From Xylocopa sonorina (Eukaryota; Arthropoda; Insecta; Hymenoptera; Apidae): a stretch of DNA of 64,000 nucleotides. The notes beneath the pieces were generated by a model, which saw nothing but the letters and a program-made list of their open reading frames with translations, made no database searches and was not told where the DNA came from. The stretch spans positions 13,384,033 to 13,448,032 of the forward strand of contig NC_135194.1 in the NCBI RefSeq assembly GCF_050948175.1, in the 5' to 3' direction. The position numbers and the translations under genes were made by a program. Below, one piece after another: positions 34,823 through 48,006 of the stretch; within the stretch, counting starts at the first letter, position 1; each line of letters opens with the position of its first letter.

Positions 34823-37800
34823 GCGTTTTGCGCCGTTGAACGGATTAACTCGCCGGGGCTGCGGTTTGAAAGCCGTGTGTAACGCATTAAGCGAATGAAA
34901 CGTGAACGTAATTGCATCGTAATTAAACCATTAGCGGGGTGGACGGGGCAAAAAGAATAGAGAATGCGGGGCATGGAATCAAAATGCGGGAGAGGTCGCG
35001 GATCGGGTAAATGAAGCTGTTGTGCGAGCGGGCGCCGCCGCGCTGGATACATCGGGAATATTTTTACCCGCTCGCGAACAAACGAATCAATTTTTCATCG
35101 CGCGGTACGTCGCCACTTTGCATAATCCCGCTGGATCGATCGGGAACCTAGGCAGCAGCCGATGGCTGCCGCGATTGGTCCTTGATCTAGACGCCCAAAT
35201 GGGGGATTGATTCTTTCCATTTCGTAAATTATTAAACGATATTCCGCAGTCGATTCAGGCAACGATTGTTTCGCCAGTACAATTATGCGTCAACGCGAAA
35301 TGAATTTTTTATATATCGTTCCATACGCTTTTTTCTTTTTTTCTCGAAGCGACGTCGAAGACGGGGTTACACCCGCTTAAGATGAAAGTCAATCGGGGGG
35401 GTAGGCAGCGGTTTAGTCCGGGAAACATGGTAAACCGCGTCGTTATCGGGAATCGTCAAAGTGCGTATTCTCGAAGCGACTTCAATACCAAAGTGGCGCG
35501 CTGGCTTATGAATTATGAATTCGCGGAGCAGTCCGCGGTAAAGCCACTTTAACGATCCGCTACCTTCTCTCCCGTAGACGGGATTAAACTGCCGCGGAAG
35601 TCACGAGAACGGGAAAAGTGGGAAATAACAGAGCCACTGAATAACAAGACCGTTCTATTAACTTTGCCGTGTAGTTTGACATCTTCTTCGGTGGCGCTGG
35701 TATTCGAACAGTTCCTATCGCGCCTCGTACCCGCGTACACTTCCCGTGCAAGCTAATTCCGCGCCATGACGAACGACACGGGAGTCCCCTCGCGAGAACA
35801 CCGCCTCTGTCCACATATTTTTTACCAGCCTTTCTGTCTCACCGTATCGGCTCGTTCCGCGTTTCCCTTTCGCGCTCGATCGAGTGATTGTTTACGCGCG
35901 AGAACGCAATTCCTCAGAGGAGAGACACGGGATCCTTCGTACCTGTTGAAGACTTCGGCTGTGCGCTCGGCTGTGAAGGAATATAGCTGGCGCGTACTCC
36001 GGCTCGCTCGTCCACAGACGTCGCCTCGATGATTCAATACACCGGGAAAACCAAACGGGGCGTCCGTTACTTCGCGTTTCTTTTCCCACCTTTTTGTCGC
36101 ACGCGAGAACGCGCTTGTTTATGCGGGCCCCCGGCGACGGGACACGGGAAATTGAATAAAGTCGTAGGCAACGGCCGTGCGTCCCGGATACATCGAGCGG
36201 AATGATATATTTGACAAGCGCGCGTATTGCTACGTGCATATTACATGTGCGCGATAGGGGAGGGCGAGCGCGCCAGCTCGTCCGTCTGACCATGCACGCG
36301 CCGATTCCACTTCGATCCGGCACTCTATCTCTTCCACCTTCGACTTCCACCCCGGCTCATCCTTCTCGCGGACGCGACTCTTCCTCTTCTCCCTCTCGTT
36401 CGCCGTTTCGCGTGTCTACGCTCGTCCGCACTCGTGTCACGAGTACGATGTGCATCATACCAGACACCAGATACGTCTGGAAATGCTAAACTATGTAACG
36501 CGTTGACGCGCGCGAGCATCGAGTGCCGCGGACACGCGTGCAAACAAGCGAAATCAGAGAGAGAAGAATGTCTTTGGAACGGTGAATCGAGCGCGTAACC
36601 GGAGACATAATTGATCCTCCGCTCGTTTGCGTCTGACCACGCACAGGTTCGCACCACTTGTTCCCCAGCTCCACTCGATCGCTTTGGTTCACGAGCGTAT
36701 ATCGATTTGGAGCTTACCGTGGGATTCCCGGTGTCGATTGCTGGGTGTCCAGTAACGCGTGCCACCATCGCATTGCGCACGGGATTTCCTTTCGACTATG
36801 TATCGCGCGTTTTTACGATCTTTTCTTTCGATCTCTCGACACCTCTCGCGATACGTAGTATATTTCCCTGTAGAAACGCGTTTACGTTCCATTCGAATCG
36901 AGAATTCGAAAAGAGCCGCCGTCAGAAAGGCACGCTCGTATTTTTCGCCGAGCAAAAACTAGTCGAAAATTCCGGTATCGAGAGCGGAACAATATTTTTC
37001 AAGGGGTCGAGGCGCGCACAGGTTCCATCGAAATTCGAGCTGTCGCGGAAAATTGTACCGCGACAGAGTACGGCAAACAATTAACAACGATTCAATTGCG
37101 AGAGTCAATTTGCAGGATCGGGGATCACGGTCCCGATTTTTCCGCGGTGCCCATCGATCCGTGTAAATATATGTACGTGTGTACAATTTTTCTTTTTTCC
37201 GTCCTCTCGTCCTCCACTTGCACACGCGTCGTGCATCGCGGTGTTCGTTTATGAATATGTAGCGGTGGGTGACGGTGGCGGTGGTCAGACACCGGAAAAC
37301 TCTAGATAGCTGCCGCATGAATATGCTAAGCGCATCGCGGGAACGAGGGCCAAAGTAATTTTCTTTCCTTTTTTCTTCCCCCGTTGCATCGACCTCCGGG
37401 CGAAGGCCATCCGTCCACGAGGATGATTTCGCGCGAACGGACAGCCTTTTTTCCCTCCCAATATATCCCGTCCGCTCTTTATCTGCCCTCCTTTCGCCTC
37501 TGACACAGTGTCGCACCGACACGGAGCACCCGACGAATTTTATCAGCCGCTCTCGAGGACTCTCCTCGTTTTTCACGTTCGAGGCCGCGAGCGTGAAATA
37601 TGATAACGCGAGAGTCGTTTGTTCCTCGAGCGAAATCAATTGGCCACCGGGGAGTATGGCCCCGGTAACGTTCGGCTAGACCACCGCTATCTCGACTTCC
37701 GGTGGCATTGTGCTCGCTGCGCGTACCGTTTCTCAATAACGCGGAGATTTATTATGCGCACATGCGTTTAAGTCGAAATAACTGCGAATAACACGTAGCC

Positions 37801-39979
37801 TGGCAATTTATGCGGGATACCACAACGGTCGAGTATGGAAATTTATCAGATCTCTGAGACCGAGCAGAGCGTCGCGCAGTCCGTAATCGCAGGATCGAGT
37901 GGAAGTTCGGAGAGGGAACAAAACAACAGGCGTGTTCTATCGAGCGGAGAGACGAATTCGCGTGTCGCCCGGCCGTTTACGCGGCCGTGTAATTATCGTC
38001 CTAACCAGCGTGCTTGGGTACGTTTTTCGCGACGTTTCTGCGAGAGAAGTGAATAATCAAAGACCAGAACCGCCGACAAGGGCAATCTTCGCAATCGTCG
38101 CGACTCGATCGTCAGCGATGCGAGATTTAACGCTGCGCGTTGCGAGCGATTTTTCGCAGGACCCGCCTCGTACCTCGTGGCGTTGGCCCAGCCGAAGAAA
38201 AAGAAAACGGGAAAGTTAAAAACGGGGGTGAAAACAACGGCTGATAATAATATCCGGATGGCGTGACGGACGGCAGTAAAGAGCGGCGCGTAATTGTTGT
38301 CGTCGCTGGTAATTGCACGTATTTCTGCACCACGGACCTCTTTCCTGCCCGCCTGGCCCCCCTCGCACTGTCTTCCTTTTTCTCTATGTCGCCCAGGACG
38401 GGCCAATCTGGCGATCGATGTGCTAAAACCCGAGATAAAGCTCCAACTTTCCCCGCGGTCGTAATTTTCGGTTTTCATATCGAGGAACGGACTTTCGTGA
38501 CGAGCAGCCGTAACGAACAGAACTGCGCGATATTAACGGGCAGATTTGTCGATAGTTTTCGTCCGGAAAGGGTGGCGGTTATTCAGCCTGTACGAGTGCC
38601 TCGAAATTATTTACCACCGATTTATTAATCGTTTCGTTCTTGCTATCGATAACGAGTGGTGCACGCGGTCTGAATATTGTTCTAATCTTTCGAAACCTTT
38701 GATCCTCGAGCACCAAACCTTCCTTCCTCACTTTTTTACGTTAGCGTTAATCCTCGAGATCGTGCAACGAAAAAGACGACCTTCGCGACGATCTTTAAAC
38801 CCCGTGCGTGATTCGGGACTTTATCCCCGTTCCGTAGACGGCAATCGTCGCGTCTTCGCCGTCGGGATTTATTGCCCCGTGGCTTCAGGCAGACGCGAGC
38901 AATTTACATTCCCGGGTATACGGCGTGTGCTTGGTGCCACGGCCCGTTTCAAGGTGTAGCCAATCGTCGAGACGTCTCCCAGACTAGTCTACACGGCTCC
39001 TCGAAATTACCAGGGATTACCTCAACAGGCCAGTTGCAGTCGCTGAGACGTGCGATCGTCTCACGAAAAAATACCCTCCAGATCAACTGTACACTTTTAC
39101 GATCATTTTTAACGCGCAACACTCGTCGATCGAGTCGCGGTTAGGAAGAACAGACACTCGATACAGAAAGAATTCCTTATTTCGAGGACAATACGCTGAT
39201 ATAAAACCTGGCACGCGGTGACGTTTATCGGGAGATGCGTCCGACCAGTCGTCGACTGCGATCACGACGGCTAGGCAGGACGAATGGAAGAGCCAGCGTC
39301 AGGCCAGCCAGGAGTCTTGATTATTTCGCGAGGCAGCGACGAAAAATTTCACGAGCTCGTGGAACGAGCTAGAGCGGAGTCTTAATGGACCCTCGGTGCG
39401 CGCCATTATGCTCAAAGGATGAAAGGGTCCTTCAAAGGATCCTTGGCTCCACTTTCATTTGCATTCGGGATTGGAGAAGAGGCCTGGCCTCCGTGGCCTG
39501 GCTGGTTTCGTCGGACCAGACGATGATCCCGACCCGTAGCCAGCTCGTGGTCCCAGCCTCCTAACGAGGAATTGGGTCAGCCGGGTTAGGGGTTGATAAG
39601 TAGCGGTAAAAATGAACGACGACGGCGGGCGATGAGGAAAATGAGCCACGAGGCTGGCAACGATGAGGAAAGCTACCGCGCAACGGGGGGGTGACTTCTT
39701 TCTCGTTGGAACGAAATTAGTTTACCTTTGGAAAGCAATTTCTTTCTTTCTCTCGACCCGTCGCGCGCCCCTTCCGCTTCCTCTCGGACGCAACGGCCAT
39801 TTCTCTGCTCCACGGCGATCCCGTCGATCCTGCGGGGAGAGATTGCCGCGGAAACGAAAATAATAAAGGAACTACGCACGATCGAAGAGCAATATCTGCT
39901 AACATCTCGAGTAATATCGGCCACGATCCTCCCAGCTCTCCTTCATCGTCGTCTACCTATTCGACTCCGTTTGTTTCCT

Positions 39980-39992
39980 GCGCGCGCGCGCG
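39980..39992. repeat. (GC)n run
   Basis: Thirteen bases of alternating G and C. Confidence 0.85.
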
Positions 39993-42900
39993 TCTCGTGG
40001 TCTCGACGGGGGATCCCGTGTCTCTCGATCCTATTTACTTTCCTCGGCGTTCCCCAGCCGGAAAGTTGCGAGCAGAGAATCAGACGATTCTTGCGAGGCA
40101 AGTTGACGCGACGAGCTCTCGGGATCGCTGCTACGGTTTGGTTAACGGAACAGGCTGCGAAAGTGGAGATACGCAACCCGACTGACGTTACCACTGACGT
40201 AGTGAAATACCCGGGAGGGATGGGCCAGCGATATCCGATCGAATTTCCTTTGGTACCGCGCACCCTTATCGAATCATCGGTCTTATTCTGCTTTCCTGCT
40301 CGACGGTACACGTCCGCTTCTTACCGCGGTAATACTTGGATCCGTGAAGCATCGACGCGTTCTTGAAACATCGACGAATCAGAACGCGGAACTTTCCTTT
40401 TCTTTCCACCCCTTCTCTTTCGGCGCTGTTTAGAAATTCCAGCTCTGAGGGGTAGAAATCTACGCGGGACAACTTTCCGCTGGGTTAATCCGTATAAATC
40501 AACCGGAGTTTCAAGTTTTCCCGATTCGCGCGGAAGACTGAAGCGGCACGAAGCACAGAGAACAGTAGCAAGGGAATTGATGACACTCATAATTCGCCAC
40601 CCCCGTCAAGCTGCCTCCGCTCGTGTTTCGACTGGCATAATCCGCCGGCTTAACGCTCGAACGACTGTAGCGGGCATTTATCTCGCGCCCGAACTAAGGA
40701 TTATCGTCGAATAACCTTTTTTTTTTGGGACGAGCGGAGAGAGAGGACCGTAGGTGGCGGATAAATTATCAAACACCTTCTCGGCTGGCGATAACGGTTA
40801 GGAATCTCAACCCTCGCATCGATTTCCCATCTGAACCGTTTGGCTACACTCGTTTCACGGTATTTTCCACGAAATCGTTCGCATCCTTTTGAATTAATTA
40901 ATAATTTCTAGTATAAATTTTTTTGTCACGGACTAAAAAGCATATTAATTGGAAAACTGGTGCCTCAAAGGGTGAGATCCTTCGAGTCAGCGTCCCGGCA
41001 CGACGGCGTCTCTAAAACGACTCCTCCCGTCATATCAAAGCAATTAAATCAAAGGCGGATTCGTTCGAAAGTTTGCTCGACTCGATTTCAAAGAGTCTCC
41101 CATAGAACGAGCGACGCTCCTGCCGAAGAAAAGGGTGAACGCTGAAGAGGTTGGGGTTTGGAACTTGGTAAGAGAGCCGATAAGCGGGTGTAACTAAGTA
41201 AACCAAGTATTTCAGGTTGTTCCTTTCCACGTCGCTAGACACCAGGATACTAAACGTATGTAACGTGTACCCCCGCCATTATACAGCCATTACTACGTCA
41301 CACCATGTATGCACATTCGCGGTCCAAAGTAGCGTGTGGCACGCTTCTGCCGTGCCGCGTATCGCCGCTTGACTGACAACCCTAACCGAGCCGCGCGCTG
41401 GCCCACCCCTTTCGCCCCTTCCTTTCTATCGGTTACGCCAGAGAAATGACCGCGGAAGTACAGGGTCGACCGTAAATCGTTTGACAAGGATACAACGTAT
41501 CCTTAAATATTTGCCTCTTCCCTTTCGCCCCTTAATCGAAACGTACACTGGATGATGAATATGCTTACCCCACAGCGCGTTTACATTTTTCTAACAAAAT
41601 TTCGAGTTTTCGTTAAATAAGACGTATGCTTGGTTTAATTCCCCCGTAGAAAAATCCATCGAGGTCAATTCCGGTGAATAATTGGCCGCATAATCTGTAT
41701 TTATAACCAAGGAATTACACGCTTGGGGACGCTCTCCGGGGTGCCATTTCATTATAACATAGTTGGTGGCAAACTCTCAATTATTTATCGAGGAAGCATA
41801 ATTGAGATGCATTACGGCCGGTGTTTCATAAATATTGAAAATGAAAAAAACCGGCTAGTTTCTAGAGGTACGCCAAGGGTGCAGCTTGTGCCGCGTTTGT
41901 CACGCTCGCTATCGCGGCGTCGTGGCTTCCTGACGGATCGCGAAATTCCACGCCGCGGCGAGATAAGCGGCATTCCAGCCGACCGGAAACGCCGTCGCGG
42001 ATGTTTCTCGTCGGCTCGCGTGCGTGCGTCGCGGAAGATTTTCGATCGCAGCCCCGTCGTGGAATTTCAGTGATCGCGAGGGTGTCGAAGAGGGAAGCGC
42101 GCAGAGACCGTTGAGGGGGTTGCCGGAGAGTTGGTCGAGGTGTAAACGAAGGGGTTGATACCACGAGAAAGGGTTCTCGCTAGAGCTCCCTGGCCCTCAC
42201 CGGTGGCGCTCCGGTTTATCGCGTATGTTCCTTTATTACGTATTAAAGTAGTAACCCTCGAGGATGAAAATCCGTCTGGCAGCGGTCTCTGTCTGCGAAT
42301 TACGCGCCGTCCCGGCGAAATCGCGCGCGCCGCTTTGGCTCGGGTGGAGATTGCGTCCTCCTCGTCTCGGGAAAATCACATTTGTCGACGACCGCGCCCT
42401 TGATGAAGGGCGACCAGCCCCTGACCCATTTCGCGACGCAAATTTCGTTCGAATAGCCCGGAGCTGTACGCGCCACCAATTCCTGCGCGCTCCTCGACTT
42501 TCACCCTCTTGATGCTTGCCTCCAGGCCGAGTGTTTTAGATGCGTCTACGCGGTGGGACAGATAACGGGGCGGAATTACCGTGGTGGTGGTATTTAAGTC
42601 GTTCGTGAGGCCGCCTCGAGATTTGTATCGTCGCGCGTTACGCGTGGGACACGTGTAAAGACAAATTTCTACGCGCGTTTAATTGTTTTCGTTATCGTCA
42701 ACCCTTAAAATCGCAACTGGTCGAATTTAACGTTTCTACTGTCTCTATACACTATTCTCGCTGTCTCTAATAACAGGTTCAACGTTCAACCATAAACTGA
42801 TAACAGTTGGATGCGGGTTAAGTTTCCAATTCCGCGGTGAATCAGAAACTTGCAACCACTCCGCTCGCCAGCTGGATAATTTAGTCTAATTATTATTGAA

Positions 42901-44718
42901 CGGTAACCGTGCACTCGGGCCAAGGCAGTTCCCGTAATTATATCGTCGAGTTCTCGCCGTTTCGCGTCCCTCTCCGGCGATGTCGGGCAATTTACATATG
43001 TTTGTTTAGCCAAGAAACGCCAGGCGACCTCTTGCATCCCTGACAACGCGTACTCGTCACGCTGTTGCATTTGTTAAGTGCGTTCTGTTGAGTTAACGTT
43101 CGCACGGATTAAGTACGAGGACGGAGGATTGAATTTTTCAAGAATCGGATCAACCACGCGAGGTAAATAACGAGGCGCAGGATAGACGAAGACGACGGAA
43201 CGATCTCGCTTGTTATGTCTATTAGCACTTCGTCTTTATCGTCCCACCGGATGGAATTCAATTTTCGCACGATCCGCGGCACGCGGATAGCTTCGATAAC
43301 ACATCGAGCAGTTTCTCCAATAACCGTTTCGCGTGGGCCGATAAAAAAATCCAAACTACGATTGAATTTGCATAAACGCCCCGGCCCTTTATCGCGGAGC
43401 CCGCGCAATGGAAAAAAGCCGCCGCTGGGAATTTGATTACCAGCCAGGAAATCGTTAACAGGCCGGAAATCGATTACGTACGCGCTCGCCGCGTCGGGGG
43501 TGGCTCCTCTTTAAACAATACCCGTCGCTCGTGGAGAACGTTGTCGCGTTAACCATATTTTTCATCGATCCGTCAACATCGAACGAGGCACGGAAACATT
43601 CAGAGCAACGTGTCGATGTCTTACTTACGCAAACATTTCGCGGGTGTCCACTCTTTCTTTCTTCGAAATCCATTCGCGATATTTTATTCCCGTTTATAGA
43701 AACAAACAGTTTTTCCATCGCTTCATGGTGGCTGGATACGTGTTTATCGCGCCTGAATTAATTTTCCTCCATCCATTTATGCCATTATCTCTCGATCGGA
43801 ATGGTTGACCACGGTAATTGTTAGTGTTATTAGCATTAGTTGGAGGCGCGCGAGGGCTCGCAGACGTGACTCAGCTCAACTGAACGCAACGAGAACGAAA
43901 GCAACGAGGCCGGCTATCTGCACGGTAATCTGCCATTAGAAGCAGAAATCAGAGGGCACATAAAATTCGCCCAAGTGGCCCTTAATGGGCGGTTGAACGT
44001 TGTAAAACGGCCGGTTAACTTTCATCTTTCGTTGGTTCGCGGGAGCCAAGCGTGTCGAGGAAGTTCCTTATCAAGCGTGTCGGATAAAGTCGTTACACGA
44101 GACAGAGAGGCATTAACGGCCGAAATCGATCGACGAGCGGGTCGCCTCCGGCCAGGTTCGTCGATGACGTTACCTACCGTTTTAACGAAGGGGTTGCCTG
44201 CCACCAAGGAATCGCGTTTTCCCCGCAGACGATGATTATTTAGATTATCCTGCGCGATCGTCGAGTAATCTCCATGTACGGTACGAGAAACAGATAGAGA
44301 GAGTGCGAGAGAAAGAGAGAGGGAGGGCGATGCCTCGTCTCGCAATCGCTTTCATGACATTCGTCTTCAAAGTTCGAAACCCCCGAGGGTTGCGTTTCGT
44401 CTCTCCTATAACGGGATGAAGCCGGCTCTTGTCGCGATTAAAAGCCAAAGCGCAGTTCGATTAATTCCGGTTATTTGCCCCGGATCGATCGGTCGGAACG
44501 TTGGCTGGTTTATTTGTCTCTCTACCCCGGGGTGTGTTGCCGCCGTCTGTTTCACCCACGGACTTCTTTCGAGCCTTCTCGCACGCGAGACCGTCACACG
44601 GGGGGTGGGCTTCGAGCATCTTCGTGACTCTCCATTGTTCTCCCTTTGAGGCCAACGTGCCGTGTGTGTTTGGCGAGCCGCGGCAAAGTACCTGCTCCAG
44701 AAAGAGAGAAAGAGAGGA

Positions 44719-44742
44719 AGAGAGAGAGAGAGAGAGAGAGAG
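44719..44742. repeat. (AG)12 microsatellite
   Basis: Twelve perfect AG units, preceded by an imperfect A/G-rich purine tract from about 44700. Confidence 0.92.
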
Positions 44743-47700
44743 CGCGAGATACGGAGCCGAGTCTCTCGCGACTTAGCTACTCGTAATTGAGACTGTTTCA
44801 CGATCCCTGGCGAAAGGAGACCGTATTGTTTAAAGCATTTCGAGGGTACCAACTGCGATACCCGAGTGATTTCTTTGATCGCGTCGACAATCGAGTACTT
44901 TACAATCGTACGAGAGAGGATACGTTGACTGTCCCTCTTGTGACGCCAGTCTCCGGACAGGAGAGGAGACTCTGCAGACGCGAGAATGAGAGTTCGCGAT
45001 CAAAGTTCGATGGTAGCCACGTTTGATACACCGCGTCGTAGTCTGGCGCGATCGTAAATTAGCGGATAATGCCAGTCGACGTCATAAAACATTCCTACAC
45101 TTTAACGTCCATCCGGAAAATGACGGCTAGGGGTGGTATACGAGGCGGGCGCGACGCGTTCGCGTTTGGACGTTCAGAAATGAACTGCGACCTTCCGGTT
45201 TCAGCCCCGTTTCCGCTGTCACCGACTCAGACCACGGTCGATCCTTTATAACGCAGTGCGATTTAAAAGTTGCCACTGTCCCGTGAAAAGTATTAGTCGC
45301 AGACGGGTTTAAAGCGAGGTATCGCGTGTCTTTAAGAAATTGATGCCGCAGATTCGACCATCCTTTAGCCAACCGAGTACTATTGTAACCGGAAGATCTG
45401 AACGTTCGATTCCAAGTCACGTAGCTATCGTGTATCGCAGGATTACTTGGAAGGAAGCATTCGCCCTAAAACTTTCATCGCGCGAACAAATCCATGGAAT
45501 TTAAACCGAATTTTTTTTCTACCATGGGTGCAACTAGAACCCTCGAAACGAGGTGTCCTGCATTCGCACCTATTTCAACAGCCAGAAATAACAACGACAA
45601 TGTCCCATTTTGCACACCCACGAACTGTGGGGCGAACGACGAAAATGCAAACTGAGCGCAAGCGGAACTCTCGGTGCCTGGGATACAATTTACACGGAAA
45701 ATCCGTGGCGCCACGGCGGAGGACTTCGAACAAAGGAAGAAAGGTTGCCGCATCGGCCTTGAAGATAGGCAGCGCGGGTTCGAGTGAAAGAGTTACGACG
45801 ACAGCGGCAGGGCGCCGCGAAATTTAGAGAATCGGTGAATAGAAACGGACAAGCTGGCAGCATGCCTAGCCAGAGCCTCGTAGGGATCATTAGGGTAAGA
45901 TTGAAGATTACAATGGAGTAAATTGTGAAGACGTATGGCCTAGGGACGCTATTTATACGAGTGCGGCTTCGCGTTGTCTTTCGTTGCTGCGAAGAGCCAC
46001 GACTTCCATTTGGTACCTCGTTATACTAATTAACGCATAACATACGTGGCGCTTGCACTCTCGATGTACCTACATTTTGCTCTCTGATCTGTGTAATAAA
46101 TTACCCGGCTTCACAATCGCGCGATACTTCACGAGACGAGGTACAAATTTACTAGCGCGGCACCTCGTTGAACTCGTCTCAACAAATGCTGTCGCGTTGC
46201 GAATGAAAAATTAGAAAGTGTCGATTAAAGAGAAATATCCGGAGGCTGAATCAACGGCGTGTTTTATGAACGGTGGGAAGAGGTTCATCGAGAGGAATCT
46301 GGCGTTCGGTACGGCCATTCCGGTGGACAAAAAGGGGCCAGGGGACAGAGAAATATCCGCGTCGGGGTTTCGAGAGCACGACTCTTCGGATCGTTCGTGC
46401 GGAACAGATACGTCCAGCTCCGAAATCAGCCTCGTTACGAGATATATGAACGCGAGGTTCAGAAAGAAAGGGACTGCGAGGAAAAAGAGAGAGGAAGGGA
46501 GAGGGACGGGAAGACAAAGCGATCCTCGCGCGAATACGTGCAAAACCGAGGGGGTGGGAAGGAGAGGGTGGAAAAAAAGCGAGTCGAACAAAGTGGAAGG
46601 CGGAGGCAATCGATATGCAGAGTTTCCCCAATGAGACTAGCAAGGAGCTATTTTATTTCCGGTCGTTCGATCGCTGGCATCCAGCGATCTCAACTCTTTT
46701 CACAGTGAACTACCAAGTACAGAGACGTTTGGCGATCATGAAGAGGAACAAGAGAGTCGCGAAAAGAAAAACGAGTTATCGGCAGCAGAGGAAGAACGGC
46801 TGGGAGTCTCTTTTCCATGTTTCGCTGTATTTCCGTGGCGGCGAGGTCGTTCTGTATATGCAAAAAAAAAAGAGGAAAAAAAAATAGAATGCGCGGTGCA
46901 ATCTGAACGAAATCTCGAAACACAATTTCCTGAATGGCTGATCGAACGGACCAGCCGCGGCACGCGTTGCCTGACCGTTGTATCATCCCGTGGAGCATCG
47001 ATCTTTGTGCCAGGAATGCTGGTTTAATGACACGTCTCTACGCATTCGTTCATTTCTCTTTTTTTCTATATCGCGTCCGACCAGGTTACTCGATTCGAGA
47101 TGGATCCTTGAATCCGCGTCACTTGGTAACCGATTTCAATTTTAGCGCAGTCTCTGGCTCGCGTAATCTCAGTATTAATAGCTTTTAACCGTCACTTATC
47201 AAATGCGAACCAGTTGGATTAAAACGTCAGGCGTGACTGACTGCGAATCTGTTAATTATTCTCGGATAGAGCGCAAGGATAAAAGATTGATCAGAGGAGA
47301 GAACTGCTTAAGTTACTCTGCCGATGAATTAACGTCGATCAGAATATTTAAACCGTCCGAATCCGGTCGAAAATATCGCTGGAACTCTGAACGAAGACGG
47401 GAACCGTTGCATCCAGCAGTCTGCCCGAAGTTCATCAACCCGGTGTTGTATTAGTTTCTATCAGAGTGGCCGGGTTTAAACGCGAGAGGAGCTCGGCGCG
47501 CTGGTCCATTGAAGCAGATCGGTTAATGGGGGTCGTCGTAATTCCAGCCCCGCCGTCGTCTATTTTCCGGCCGAAGCTGTCCATCAGATAATTCTGATGA
47601 GGCTATTGTTCGGCCCAGAGAAGATTTCATTCGTTACGTAACGTTAACCCGTTCCACCAGACTCGCTGGACGTCCGCCTCGAGAGGAACGGATCCGTTCT

Positions 47701-47817
47701 TGTTTAAAACCACCTTTTACTCGATCCTCGACGGATCGACGACCCCGCAGATCTCCTCGTTAGCAGACGTATCCCGGTTAAATCAATCTGAAATGTATTC
47801 CTCTTGCCTGTTCGCAG

Positions 47818-48006
47818 GTGAAAGTCATGTTGAAAGTGTCGCACGGCGAGGGCGGGAGCTTCTTCAACGCCGACAAGAAGAAGAAACAGGTGACGCTGGT
47901 GGACCCAACGGCTGGCCAATCCTCCTCCGCGGACGATCGCAAGCCAGCCGTGCCAGCGCCGAAAATGTTTGCCTTCGACGCGATATTTACCGAAGAGGAC
48001 TCTCAG
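47818..48006 (+). CDS. Kif26: KIF26-family kinesin, internal exon a (start of motor domain)
   Basis: This 63-codon exon opens the kinesin motor domain of a KIF26/CG14535 homologue. It starts with VKVMLKVS, matching strand beta-1 of the family, continues with a basic KKKKQVTLVDP segment, then a linker rich in Ser, Ala and Pro, and PKMFAFDAIFTEEDSQ, the family form of the kinesin FxFDxVF motif. The leading GTG is an internal valine, not a start: the acceptor TTCGCAG ends at 47817, and the donor GTAAGC begins at 48007. Both boundaries are phase 0. Joined to the exon at 58222 it gives an uninterrupted frame with the spacing expected for KIF26 (DSQ then TEIC; vertebrates have a DSxQAEVC-type join). 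KIF26 proteins bind microtubules and act in cell migration and polarity; vertebrate KIF26A is reported to lack ATPase activity. N-terminal exons must exist upstream. Confidence 0.93.

Larger units (their letters stand above)
34822..47817. other. Non-coding sequence upstream of the first recognised kinesin exon
   Basis: No supported exon was identified, although the N-terminal exons of the kinesin gene could be hidden here as short segments. The longest open stretch in the window, 226 codons on the minus strand at 36959-37639, has no recognisable domain. An (AG)n run and a (CG)n run are listed separately. The 3' edge is a good acceptor: pyrimidine-rich sequence ending TTCGCAG at 47811-47817. 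Confidence 0.6.

Noticed and set aside
36959..37639. Longest open frame in the window, 226 codons on the minus strand
   Set aside because: No recognisable domain or transmembrane pattern, rich in Arg/Lys/Ser as expected from CpG-rich non-coding DNA, and similar-length frames occur at several other places on both strands.
39728..40366. 212-codon + frame
   Set aside because: No domain recognised; Arg/Ser/Leu-rich composition typical of chance frames here.
46218..46634. 138-codon + frame with somewhat protein-like composition
   Set aside because: Becomes a lysine/arginine/glycine-rich low-complexity frame, overlaps other frames on both strands, and has no convincing splice links to the kinesin exon at 47818.
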